This document shows positions 41,801 through 49,665 of a DNA stretch of 64,000 nt, piece by piece (the first letter of the stretch is position 1; each line of letters starts with the position of its first letter). The stretch is taken from assembly GCA_006247105.1 (NCBI GenBank), contig CM016925.1, positions 930,001 to 994,000 of the forward strand. Direction: 5' to 3'. Position numbers and translations under genes: made by a program. The DNA comes from Giardia muris. Taxonomy: Eukaryota > Fornicata > Diplomonadida > Hexamitidae. The notes below the pieces were generated by a model. The model saw only the letters and a program-made list of their open reading frames with translations, was not told the DNA's origin and did not search any database.

Positions 41801-43140
41801 AGAGAGTAATATAAAGGAGAGCGATTCTCAGCCGAGAGTTTTCGAGCCTCTCTTGAAGCAAGGATCCGGACCCCCTCAGTGTAGTGATTTCGAACGCAGA
41901 TGAGGAGTGCGGTATCTCCACGCTTGTTTGCGAGCCCCACATACTCAAGTTGTCTCTTGATCTCAGCGGCGTTCTGCTTAAGGGCGGCATGGTGGAGAGG
42001 AGTGTTACCATCCTCATCTGCTATTGGCTTCTGATGCTTCTCGATACGAGAGGCGCAACGAGAACAGGGGGGAGCCACAGTCCCCGTCTCGATACGCGCC
42101 TTCATATCACTGATCTTCGGGTGCTGCAGAAGAGTATCAATCGTTGCGCGCGCCTCGGCCTGCATTGTTTGCCGTATGAAATCTCCCATTTCGAGGCCAA
42201 TGGTGGTGGAGACCAAACCAATTTGGTCAACGCTTAAGGATCCTACAAAGGGGTTTCCGAACTTGTTTGGTGGTGCCGAAAGCGTGGCATCGTTTCCAGG
42301 GGAAAGGGTAACGTCAGCATCCTTGCCACTGGACAGAGGACGTGCAGATTGCTGGGGACGTCTCTTCGCACTCATCTTGGCGGCAGTAGAGCGTGGGACA
42401 CCAGAGGTACTGGGACGCTCTATAGGTGGAGGAGTTGGTTCCGTTATCACGGGCGCTGGTTGTACTGGGACTCGAAAGCTATTAGTGATGCTCGCGAGAA
42501 TGTCATACGACGGGCCTGCAAGAGCCGAATTCATATTACAGCACAAGCCATACGCCAGAAAGCCGACGCACCAGATGTCACCAGATTTCTTGAACCTGTC
42601 ATCGGGTTGGAAAGCAATCTCGGCGGGCATCTCGGGAAAGTCGTTCGTGGTGAGCGCGAGGGCCTCACACCCGCCATCTGTAAGCTTCAGTTTCCCCCCT
42701 TCCACTTGCATCACATTTGATAACCGAAGGTTTCCATGGGCCTCGAATCCTGCGGCATAGAACGCTTTCAGGCTCAGGATAAGCTGGGTGATGAGGTACC
42801 AAGCGTTCTCCTCTGTATATCTCTGTCGGGTTAGTTTCCGACGTTGTAATTCGGTTGCGAGGCTTCCCGCGCTAATGAACTCCAAGGCAATGGCTAGGGT
42901 CTTCGGGTCCTCGTCGCTACATACCTCGCGGACGTTCAAGAAGCCAGGGCATGGACGGTCGCGAAGGTTCTGCGCAATGGTTTCGAGCTCGTTGAGGCCG
43001 TGCTCGGGGAGGCCGACGGCGGAGAAAACCTTCACGACGCACGTCTCATCGTCCTGCAGGCAGCGCGCCAGGAAGACGGTCCCGTGGGGCCCGGCACCCA
43101 GCTGGTCGAGGAGTTCATACCGTTCTGTCAAGATGGGCAT
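38845..43140 (-). CDS. Giant ankyrin-repeat pseudokinase, 1431 residues
   Basis: The N-terminal kinase-like domain (1-~240) keeps a glycine loop (GAGPHGTV), Lys37 and a metal-binding-type Asp155 (LTDGG), but the HRD loop reads HGN (135-137), so the catalytic Asp is lost. The linker (~245-390) is Ser/Pro-rich. More than twenty ankyrin repeats follow from residue ~395 to near the end, of the Giardia type (TALMLAAQAGSLEVI, GFTELMIAASLGKIEDV and others). Some copies are decayed. It may scaffold many partners. I start at the ATG at 43140, preceded by gcgaaaa; the frame is open for six more codons to 43158, but that extension lacks an A-rich lead. It is head to head with another ankyrin gene. Confidence 0.85.
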   Translation of the reverse strand: MPILTERYELLDQLGAGPHGTVFLARCLQDDETCVVKVFSAVGLPEHGLNELETIAQNLRDRPCPGFLNVREVCSDEDPKTLAIALEFISAGSLATELQRRKLTRQRYTEENAWYLITQLILSLKAFYAAGFEAHGNLRLSNVMQVEGGKLKLTDGGCEALALTTNDFPEMPAEIAFQPDDRFKKSGDIWCVGFLAYGLCCNMNSALAGPSYDILASITNSFRVPVQPAPVITEPTPPPIERPSTSGVPRSTAAKMSAKRRPQQSARPLSSGKDADVTLSPGNDATLSAPPNKFGNPFVGSLSVDQIGLVSTTIGLEMGDFIRQTMQAEARATIDTLLQHPKISDMKARIETGTVAPPCSRCASRIEKHQKPIADEDGNTPLHHAALKQNAAEIKRQLEYVGLANKRGDTALLICVRNHYTEGVRILASREARKLSAENRSPLYYSLISGDLEIAALLDEFERPTDQTPFIDHGTTNLMRAVYERNIMGIWHWSSTQAQMCDEVGRTALIIAAGDGYFEAVRILAPKEAGMRIINGDQAGKLAIDVALDAGHVGIARFLTSFEGLKKQGPNFNGQTDLMQAAIRNDRLAVFCFLDELKKTEPDKGMTALMLAAQAGSLEVIPYLLEGEVRMLSQEGKTALIYAAEANQYSVVAALAPYEHSRDLNKYSALNCAIGLGFSDIADLLSAYEGVQCEVGVKFRSPRSRIVETPTALMRAAEQGQEKAVFCNMHQLGWQTVDGLTALMCACQARSRRCVELLLAEKDLQASDGKTAWLVAFDIGFQEVLDLIQPASRADSEGNTALHHAAMADDVANVRQHMRLAKKQNSMGLTALMIVAQTSSPTSKIDTALIDVEACIRSEKNQYAAKFALLAGNSTLAARLVKREHTLLAADGFTELMIAASLGKIEDVLTHLSQVRQQTTEGYTALMLAARAGHRDVCCLLSQETGIRDHEGKYAANHAIDGDNYDIACALAARELVVCERMYHLAPLLSALEEFPDTVDANTRLSFLKAMQYDDFRSSRDVKDLAEDDRTGDDNTISCLRRAAQSLTDRPLLTLQELSADLLRDAAGETALHASVRANNLPDVRKYLYRCGELSNEGYCAAELALDLGRRAIAIVLVPRERTVLLKQGFTELMLAAFFGDEAEVLRIIKNSRSQLGKISAHGHTAFMLAANQGHYDVVEHLEVERNLKDASGRPVHVIHTLDDGHFKVLSTRYSNNLEGLHAAVQDKNIDGVRVLIRYAGTRCNGWPALARAADVGFLEAVELLMTKEARMTVDSPFKCVSATLRGLCAIHIAALRNHPDIVRILIPLEGGSTERAIGFTALHIASYMGHAACVRELLETEAKQFEHSGSATALWYAAYCGHLECVQLLAPFEANLRRREGNTVGAYACAYACSIGNGERKDEVITAIRSAMTILPDDLGLPTASVKNLE

Positions 43141-43237
43141 TTTTCGCTTTGAGACCAAGGAGGATGAAGCCTTCCACGACCGATCTAGAGCTATTCGTGC
43201 AGCGCCGATCCTAGGACAGTTTAAACGTGCGTTAAAA

Positions 43238-44332
43238 ATGCAGAATTTACACTTTGCTCACCCCATCCCGGATGATACGTACATGGTCGGCCAACGCATG
43301 CTCGACGAGCACGGGAACGTAGTCCCTGAGCCGACCCCCGGGGCATTAACCCGCTACTATTATAGCACGACCGAAGCCCCTGGGAAGGGTCGGATCATGT
43401 ATCCCGATATGCTTGGGCCTCGGAAGGTGCGAAGCCAGGTCTTCACCGTCCTCCAGTCTCCCGGGACGTACGTGTTCACGCGGCTCATGCAAGCGACTAT
43501 CACCAATAACATCAAGGATGTCAAGGAATATGCCAGCATTGATGCTGGGCGCTCCCTCCCTAACGGGGTCTCCGCACTGATGATAGCGGCGACCCAAGGG
43601 CACGAGGAGTGCATCAAGATCCTCGCCAAGTATGAGCAGAGGCTGACTCAGACAGATGGGACGACGGCCTTGATGGAGGCCGTCTGTGCAGGGCATACCA
43701 GCCTCGTTGGGCTCTTCCCCAAGGAGATTGGGATGAGGCGGAAGGACGGATGGACCGCCCTCATGCTTGCCACTCAGCGGAACAACGTCGAGATGATCAA
43801 AAAGTTGAAGAAAGAGGCGGGGCTGACGGCCGGAGATGGGATCACGGCCCTCATGATCGCCGCAAACAACGACAACATGGCAGCCGTGAACGAGCTAATC
43901 AAGGCCGAGGCTGGGATCCGAACGACATCAGGGTGGACCGTCTTGATGGGGGCCGCTGAGATGAAGAACGTCGAGCTTGCCAAAAAGCTGGTCAAGCAAG
44001 AGGCGGGGATGGCGAAGCTTGATGGCTGGACCGCCCTGATGAGCGCTACTCGAGCGGGTTCATTGGAGATCGTCCAGCTTCTAGCGAAAGAGGAGGCTGG
44101 GATGGTTATGAAGACGGACGGATCATGCGCTATGATGTGGGCGGCTCTCCTTGGACACCAGGACATTTGCGAGTACTTGTATGACTACGAGTACGACATC
44201 CGTACGACCGATGGGCACGGAGTCATCGACTACGCAATTAATGGAGGGTGCCAGAGCATTGTTAAGTACCTTGAGAACCGGCGTCTTCAGGAGGAACGTT
44301 CCAAGAACAAGACGAAGGCCAAGAGGAAGTGA
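43238..44332 (+). CDS. Ankyrin-repeat protein, protein 21.1 type
   Basis: A 364-residue protein made almost entirely of ankyrin repeats (~80-340), about nine copies, with the Giardia signature 'EAGM..DGWTALM' (for example KEIGMRRKDGWTALMLAT and KQEAGMAKLDGWTALM). It lacks a kinase domain. It ends in a basic tail (KNKTKAKRK). Giardia protein 21.1 members are cytoskeletal or unplaced scaffolds. Start choice: the frame is open upstream to an ATG at 43133, which overlaps the opposite gene's start by 8 bases; I prefer 43238 because of the lead gttaaaa. The upstream stretch (MGIFRFETKEDEAFHDR) could still be coding. The stop is 2 bases from the stop of the convergent gene. Confidence 0.85.
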   Translation: MQNLHFAHPIPDDTYMVGQRMLDEHGNVVPEPTPGALTRYYYSTTEAPGKGRIMYPDMLGPRKVRSQVFTVLQSPGTYVFTRLMQATITNNIKDVKEYASIDAGRSLPNGVSALMIAATQGHEECIKILAKYEQRLTQTDGTTALMEAVCAGHTSLVGLFPKEIGMRRKDGWTALMLATQRNNVEMIKKLKKEAGLTAGDGITALMIAANNDNMAAVNELIKAEAGIRTTSGWTVLMGAAEMKNVELAKKLVKQEAGMAKLDGWTALMSATRAGSLEIVQLLAKEEAGMVMKTDGSCAMMWAALLGHQDICEYLYDYEYDIRTTDGHGVIDYAINGGCQSIVKYLENRRLQEERSKNKTKAKRK

Positions 44333-44334
44333 GG

Positions 44335-44958
44335 CTAGAAGCTGTACCTGTTCCTACCACCACTACTCTTAGCACCCGTCTTCAGGCGGCCATGTCCCAA
44401 AGTCCCAGCAATCTTTGCGCTATGTAAAGACTTCCCCTTTTCCTTCCCTTGGCTGCCACGCCCCGGAGATCTTCCGGTGCGTCTCTTAGCTGAGCCTGAA
44501 CGCAAAGGTCGTTTTGCAGATGAGCCCCGACGTGCAGACGTTGGTCGGGAACTAAGCCTCTGACCTTGGCCTTGACCGTAACCACGCCTTGTACTGGTCG
44601 GCCGGTGCTGTGGACTAATGGGCTCGATTGCATCTATGAAGTTAAGGTCATCATGGCCAAGTCCAGCAGGATATGCCCTTGACCGTGGACCTGTAGCCAA
44701 GCCTGACATCGGTCTTCCTTTGTGCATGGGCATGGCCTTCTCATGGATCTCATTCAATAACTCCTCGTATATTCGGCACTGTGGGCATGATGCGGGTAAC
44801 TTAAGGACGGCCAATTCGTTCTCAAGCTCCGAGACGCGCTGGCGGAGCTGGGCGGTGGCCCGGCGCTCGTCGATGAGTGCCCGCTGCAGCCCCGCTATCT
44901 CGTCCTTGTACTCGCGCTCGATATCCACCTCCTCCACGACAAGCTCGGGCGTCTGCAT
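44335..44958 (-). CDS. Hypothetical basic coiled-coil protein, 207 residues
   Basis: I do not recognise this protein. Residues ~10-55 form a strong coiled coil (EYKDEIAGLQRALIDERRAT and QRVSELENELAVL). A CPQC motif (58-61) is followed by a helix. The second half (~85-207) is low-complexity and rich in Arg, Ser, Gly and Gln (RRGSSAKRPLRSGSAKRRTG), strongly basic and probably disordered, fitting microtubule or nucleic-acid binding. It is divergent from CCT gamma by 19 bases and convergent with the ankyrin gene by 2 bases. Confidence 0.6.
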   Translation of the reverse strand: MQTPELVVEEVDIEREYKDEIAGLQRALIDERRATAQLRQRVSELENELAVLKLPASCPQCRIYEELLNEIHEKAMPMHKGRPMSGLATGPRSRAYPAGLGHDDLNFIDAIEPISPQHRPTSTRRGYGQGQGQRLSSRPTSARRGSSAKRPLRSGSAKRRTGRSPGRGSQGKEKGKSLHSAKIAGTLGHGRLKTGAKSSGGRNRYSF

Positions 44959-44977
44959 CTTTGATTCTAAAACAAAA
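44959..44977. promoter_or_regulatory. 19-base divergent promoter
   Basis: The spacer is ctttgattctaaaacaaaa. On the plus strand aaaacaaaaATG leads the chaperonin gene. On the minus strand the lead is agaatcaaag. Both read AT-rich sequence directly before the start. Confidence 0.5.
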
Positions 44978-46585
44978 ATGCAGCCTCAGGTCTTCGTCCT
45001 TAACCAGGGAACCGAGAACGAGCGCCGCGAGCAGGCCCGATACAACAACATCCGGGCGAGCAAGACGGTCGCAGACGTCATCCGCACCACCCTCGGGCCG
45101 CGGGCGATGCTTAAGATGATCATCGACCCGATGGGGAGCCTTGCGATCACGAACGACGGTAACGCGATCCTTCGCGAGCTCGACGTCTCGCACCCCGCGG
45201 CTAAGACGATGCTTGAGGTGGCGAGGGCGCAGGACGAACAAATCGGGGATGGAACAACAAGCGTTGTCGTTCTTGCTGGAGAGGTCATAGCCCTTGCGGA
45301 GCCCTTACTCCGTGGTGGACTACATCCCATCAAGGTCACACAGGGCTATCAGGAAGCGTTGGACTTCATCGTTAAAGAGGCGGAGGCTGCAACATTCAAG
45401 CTCGATCCATCTCGTCGTGAGGATATCCTTTGTGTCGTCCAAAATGCTATACGGACGAAGTATGCCCACAGGTGGCTCGACCTGATGTGCACGATGGCGT
45501 ATGATGCCGTCTCCATCGTGGCACGCTCGAAGTTTGTTGATGGTGCCCCGGACATTGACATCAAGCGTTTTTGTAGGGTTGAGAAGATCCCTGGAGCGAC
45601 GGTACAAGACTCGCGCGTGATTGATGGGGTCGTGCTCAATAAGGATATCATCCACCCAGAGATGCGCAGGACGATCAAAAACCCACGTGTGGTCCTCCTG
45701 GACTGCCCCCTCGAGTACAAGAAGGCACAATCTATGATGAACATAGAGCTCGGGGTCAATAACGACCTCGAATCTGTCCTCAAGGCCGAGGAGGACTATG
45801 TCAAAGCACAGGTCAATCATATCCTCAAGTTCAACCCCGATCTTGTCATCACAGAGAAGGGAATCGCTGATCATGCAACTCATCTCTTCGTACGTGCAGG
45901 TGTGACCGTCCTTCGTCGTGTTCGTAAGACCGATAACGTCCGTCTCGCCGCCGTCACAGGTGCAACGATCGTCAGTCGTGTCGAGGAACTCGTCGAAAAG
46001 GATGTCGGGACTCATGCCGGACTTTATGAGCTCCAGAAGATCGGAGACGAGTTCTTCTCGTTCGTTTACGATTGTGGGGACAAGGCTCGCGCCTGTACGC
46101 TCCTCCTACGTGGGGCTTCGAAGGCGACCCTCCTCGAGGTCGAGCGAAATATTCTTGATGCCTTGCACATCTGCCGTAACATCCTTCTCAACCCGACGCT
46201 TGTCGCAGGTGGGGGTGCCTTTGAGATGCGTCTCGCGACCGCCGTTGCGGCGGCGGCGGACCGGCTAGTAGGACAGGAGGCGTCGGCGTTCCGTGCCATA
46301 TCGACAGCACTCGAGGTGATTCCTCGAACACTCCTGCAGAACTGTGGGGGGAACGTCATCCGCGGGGTGACGGAGCTCCGTGCGGCTCATGCGGCCGCCC
46401 TCTCACAAGGAGAGCCGTGTTTCCTCGGGGTTGATGGGACTACGGGCCTACTTGTGGACAATAAGGAGGCGCGTCTTTGGGACCCCTACGAGACGCGGCT
46501 ACAGATCCTAAAGCTTGCAATTGAGAACGCGTGCATGGTGATCCGTGTCGACGACATCTTCAGCTGTACCGGCCAAGGGGTCTGA
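44978..46585 (+). CDS. CCT3: Chaperonin-containing TCP-1 subunit gamma (CCT3)
   Basis: A 535-residue group II chaperonin subunit. It has the ATP site motifs 'TTLGPRAMLKMIIDPMG', 'ITNDGNAILRELDVSHPAAK', 'GDGTTSVVVLAGE' and 'VAGGGAFEMRLA'. The gamma-specific parts fit well: 'DIDIKRFCRVEKIPG', 'NPRVVLLDCPLEYKK', 'LRRVRKTDNVRLA', 'CTLLLRGASKATLLEVERN' and 'TLLQNCGGNVIRG'. The CCT complex folds tubulin and actin in the cytosol, and tubulin demand is high in a flagellated cell. Close to the usual 540-545 residues. The longer frame from 44618 runs through the opposite gene and is not used; 44978 has an A-rich lead. Confidence 0.96.
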   Translation: MQPQVFVLNQGTENERREQARYNNIRASKTVADVIRTTLGPRAMLKMIIDPMGSLAITNDGNAILRELDVSHPAAKTMLEVARAQDEQIGDGTTSVVVLAGEVIALAEPLLRGGLHPIKVTQGYQEALDFIVKEAEAATFKLDPSRREDILCVVQNAIRTKYAHRWLDLMCTMAYDAVSIVARSKFVDGAPDIDIKRFCRVEKIPGATVQDSRVIDGVVLNKDIIHPEMRRTIKNPRVVLLDCPLEYKKAQSMMNIELGVNNDLESVLKAEEDYVKAQVNHILKFNPDLVITEKGIADHATHLFVRAGVTVLRRVRKTDNVRLAAVTGATIVSRVEELVEKDVGTHAGLYELQKIGDEFFSFVYDCGDKARACTLLLRGASKATLLEVERNILDALHICRNILLNPTLVAGGGAFEMRLATAVAAAADRLVGQEASAFRAISTALEVIPRTLLQNCGGNVIRGVTELRAAHAAALSQGEPCFLGVDGTTGLLVDNKEARLWDPYETRLQILKLAIENACMVIRVDDIFSCTGQGV

Positions 46586-46594
46586 GTCGTCGGA

Positions 46595-46600
46595 AGTGAA
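46595..46600 (+). terminator. Poly(A) signal AGTGAA downstream of CCT3
   Basis: AGTGAA occurs 10 bases after the CCT3 stop, inside the 40-base convergent gap. It matches AGTRAA but is followed by G, not Y. Confidence 0.4.
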
Positions 46601-46625
46601 GTGAGGGGGCATCAATCCGCCATGC

Positions 46626-47654
46626 TCATGTCAAGTGCATCTCTGCCTTGACTTGGTGGACTATCGCTTTGACGCGGTCGTCGCCTGTTCTCTCGAACTC
46701 TGCAAGGAGGATACTGCTGTTTGTCACTATCGGGTACTTATCAAGGACCGTGGAGTATGAACGTGAACGCCTCCCACAGGTCAAGAAGAGGATGGCATAA
46801 CTAACTCCGAAAAGGAAGAGGACACATCCGGCGACTATCGAGAGGATTGCAATGCTACGTGTTTCCGTCCAGCCACCCAAGACCGTCATCTGTTGCACCT
46901 CGAAGAACTTCTTTCCGTAGGGGAAGTTGCTTGTTGGTACCACCTCAAGGATGATACTATCGATATTTGCGAGTTTCGCTTGTGCTATCATTGAACTAAC
47001 CTCATCTTTCGAGAGGTAACCGTATGGCTTACTGAAGGACTTGAAGGGAGAGACGCGCATCCATACGGCCTTTCTCTGGGCGTCAGAAAGATTCTTAAAC
47101 GCTGGTCCAAAAACCTTATCGTTCTTGAAGTCGGATGGCCATGCAACAGAGTCATTGAGAGTCAGGACTAACGTTGGACTAGTAGTCACCGCAGTAGGAG
47201 ATACCGTCGATCTGATGACATAAGTATCGTTGAAATAGGAGTCGTAGATCAGACCACAAGGGCCATCATCTCGTTTTGGCGTGCATGCCGCCCCCGCATT
47301 CCTAACTGTGAAGCTAGTTCCTCGCAACTGGGCTCTGTCAATGCTGTTAATGTACATCCTCGCGTTCTGATGAAAGTCCTGTAGATGATAGTAGAAGTAG
47401 AGTCCATCGTTGCGTAACTTGGAGAGAGGCAGCTCGAGGCGCAGGGGCGTCCCATCAGCATAGCCCGCCCGCACGTGGAGCTGCGAGTTGCTCCCCGAGA
47501 AGGCTCCGACCCCAATCGCGATGAAGATAACCGCCCCAACAAAGAAGCCGCTCATCGATGCGATGAGCGAGGTGTGTGGCGTGCAGTGCCGCATCGTCTG
47601 GGTAAAGAACTTCGACCGGGTCCCGAACCAGCTATTCACTGGGATCAATGGCAT
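46626..47654 (-). CDS. CDC50/LEM3-family P4-ATPase subunit
   Basis: A 342-residue protein with two membrane spans, ~30-52 and ~265-292, and a large glycosylatable loop between them. Family motifs are present: 'LYFYYHLQDFHQNARMYI' (family YYxLxNFYQNHRRYV), a cysteine pair around 'ACTPKRDDGPCGLIYDSYFNDTY' (family PCGxIANSMFNDTF) and 'SVAWPSDFKNDK' (family IAWxxD). CDC50 proteins form the obligate partner of P4-ATPases, which flip phospholipids to the cytosolic leaflet. The partner pump is not in the window; the P-type ATPase at 8192 is of type IIC and needs a different partner. Divergent from the coiled-coil gene by 25 bases. Confidence 0.85.
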   Translation of the reverse strand: MPLIPVNSWFGTRSKFFTQTMRHCTPHTSLIASMSGFFVGAVIFIAIGVGAFSGSNSQLHVRAGYADGTPLRLELPLSKLRNDGLYFYYHLQDFHQNARMYINSIDRAQLRGTSFTVRNAGAACTPKRDDGPCGLIYDSYFNDTYVIRSTVSPTAVTTSPTLVLTLNDSVAWPSDFKNDKVFGPAFKNLSDAQRKAVWMRVSPFKSFSKPYGYLSKDEVSSMIAQAKLANIDSIILEVVPTSNFPYGKKFFEVQQMTVLGGWTETRSIAILSIVAGCVLFLFGVSYAILFLTCGRRSRSYSTVLDKYPIVTNSSILLAEFERTGDDRVKAIVHQVKAEMHLT

Positions 47655-47679
47655 GGGACTTTAATCGCTGGTCCAAAAT

Positions 47680-49644
47680 ATGAGCTTTAGACGTCTGCAG
47701 GGCCCCAATGCCCGCGACTGCGAGCTTCTCGAGCTCCGCGAGGAGCTGATCGATAAGGAATCGATCCTGGCGCTCCAGGAGCAGCGTCGCCTCCTTGAGG
47801 AGGCTCGGAGGATATCGCACCAAAAGGACCAAGAGCTCGAGACCATGCGTCTCTCAATAGCACAGGATACCGCGCGTCTCGAGGCCCTTGAGGTTGCGCT
47901 CTCCCGTACTTCGGCTCGGAAGGTCGTCCTTGAGAAAGAACTTCAAGAACGTGAAGCAGAGGCGCAAAGACATGCAGAGACGGCTCAAGAGGCTCGCAAT
48001 GCATGTGTCGCCCTAAGTGCACGTGCACAGGAGCAGGAGGCGCGCATTGCCGCCCTTCAGTTAGAACTTCAACATGCTGTTCGAGATCGCGATTCATTAC
48101 AGACTCAGCTTCAGACACAAAAGCGGGTCTGTGCGGAGCTAGAACAGCAGCAGGCCTCCTTGACGAAGTCTGTAGCCACCAACGATGCCCGCTTCGATGA
48201 GGCTCGAAGAGAGCTTGCCGCTGTACGCGAAAGTCTTGCCACGGTGACTCGGGAGGCCGAGATTCTAGCCAAATCGAACGCAGTTAATGAGCGTCTGGCT
48301 GTCAACGGCTTGACCGTGGTCCGGGCGTCAGCAAAGAAGATGGTTCAGTTTGATCGGGCATTGGTGGCTCTACGAAGTCAACGAGACTTCGCCACCAGGT
48401 ATCTGGAAGCCGCCCTGGACCGAAGTATTGGGATCCGCCGTGTGTTACAGGGAGGCGGCCGTGGAGATAGGGCGCGAAACAAGCTACGAGTGATCGTACG
48501 GGTGGCTTACTTTGTTGCTCGTCTCATGGATGCCAAGAAAGCGTCAAATTCTGAGTACAAGCGCCTCCAGACAGATAACGCCATGGTCGATACTCGGATG
48601 AACTCCCTTGGCCATGCAGACGTTGAGGAACTAGATGCTATTATAAATCGCGACGACTACGACCAAATGCAGAGGCATGACGTCCTTACAGTCCTTGCCC
48701 TTCGTGCTGGCGTTTCCTTGGGTGGCTCCTATGCCAAGGCAAACCTTGTCGCGGATAGGCCTCCTTTCACACGTAGTCGTCCTCAAACACGTTGGGCCGA
48801 CTCTCTCGCGCCAGCAGACCCAACCATAGCACAATTAAAGGAAATGCGGCACGACCTTCATATTCTCTCCGAAACTTGTAAGAAACTCGAGGAGAATGCC
48901 GCAGATACACGACGAGCATTGCAACAGAAGGAGGCGGCTTGTGCCCAGCTCGAAAGCGCCCTCACCCTCGCGAAGACAGACAAACAACTTCTTGAGACGG
49001 ATGTGAAGGGCCTCACTGCGAAGCTGGCTGCAACCCAAGACGACCTTGCAGAAGAACGTCTCAATCTCGAGACAAAGGTACGCGAACTCGACCACACCCT
49101 GGAGCTGCTACGCCAGTCCGAGAATAGCCTTGCCATTCGTGTCTCTGAAGCCTCCTCCTTGAAGTCGAAGATTGGTATCTTAACTGAGAGCCTAGCCGAG
49201 AGGGATGCGCGAGTTCTCGCATTAGAAAGAGATCTACAACGCCTCCAGGGTAATGTTCGCTTCCGTGAAGCTGAGCTTGAATCCGCACGTAGGGTCGTTG
49301 ATCAGCTCGCCGCTGAGACGCAGAATACACGACGGGAGGCCGAGGATCGTTTGCAACTCCTACGGGACACAGAATTGGCCCTAGAACGGGAACGTACTGA
49401 ACGAGCAGAAAGGGCTAAACGCCGAACCCTTCTATTGGAACATGATGCTCTAGCCTGCCCCCAGCCCGTCTCCAATGAGAACAGAAGCTCCTACTCCTTG
49501 CTTCATACGAAAGGCGACTCCGGACCCTACAATTCCGAGCCGACTCGAAACGCCTGGGGACAAAATGGTGGTGGAGAACGCATGGACGCCGAACAGATGC
49601 GGCGGTTGCTAAGTAACGTCGCCCCACGTGAACCCAGCCTGTAA
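47680..49644 (+). CDS. Long coiled-coil protein, 654 residues
   Basis: Heptad-rich helices fill ~10-210 and ~385-590, rich in Glu, Arg, Ala and Gln (ELREELIDKESILALQEQRR; KLEENAADTRRALQQKEAAC). Between them lies a less regular segment (~215-380) with 'VRASAKKMVQFDRALVALRS'. No motor, membrane or enzyme motif is seen. This layout suits a structural cytoskeletal, basal-body or Golgin-like protein, but any coiled-coil match is generic. The C-terminal ~60 residues are disordered. The start ATG follows gtccaaaat. Confidence 0.7.
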   Translation: MSFRRLQGPNARDCELLELREELIDKESILALQEQRRLLEEARRISHQKDQELETMRLSIAQDTARLEALEVALSRTSARKVVLEKELQEREAEAQRHAETAQEARNACVALSARAQEQEARIAALQLELQHAVRDRDSLQTQLQTQKRVCAELEQQQASLTKSVATNDARFDEARRELAAVRESLATVTREAEILAKSNAVNERLAVNGLTVVRASAKKMVQFDRALVALRSQRDFATRYLEAALDRSIGIRRVLQGGGRGDRARNKLRVIVRVAYFVARLMDAKKASNSEYKRLQTDNAMVDTRMNSLGHADVEELDAIINRDDYDQMQRHDVLTVLALRAGVSLGGSYAKANLVADRPPFTRSRPQTRWADSLAPADPTIAQLKEMRHDLHILSETCKKLEENAADTRRALQQKEAACAQLESALTLAKTDKQLLETDVKGLTAKLAATQDDLAEERLNLETKVRELDHTLELLRQSENSLAIRVSEASSLKSKIGILTESLAERDARVLALERDLQRLQGNVRFREAELESARRVVDQLAAETQNTRREAEDRLQLLRDTELALERERTERAERAKRRTLLLEHDALACPQPVSNENRSSYSLLHTKGDSGPYNSEPTRNAWGQNGGGERMDAEQMRRLLSNVAPREPSL

Positions 49645-49648
49645 ACTA

Positions 49649-49662
49649 GCGTCAGATGACGC
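49649..49662. promoter_or_regulatory. Palindrome GCGTCA-GA-TGACGC before the transporter gene
   Basis: A perfect 6+6 base inverted repeat with a 2-base spacer lies 3 bases upstream of the ATG at 49666, in the 21-base gap after the coiled-coil gene. The start lacks the usual A-rich lead. A regulator site is possible. Confidence 0.3.
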
Positions 49663-49665
49663 CGA

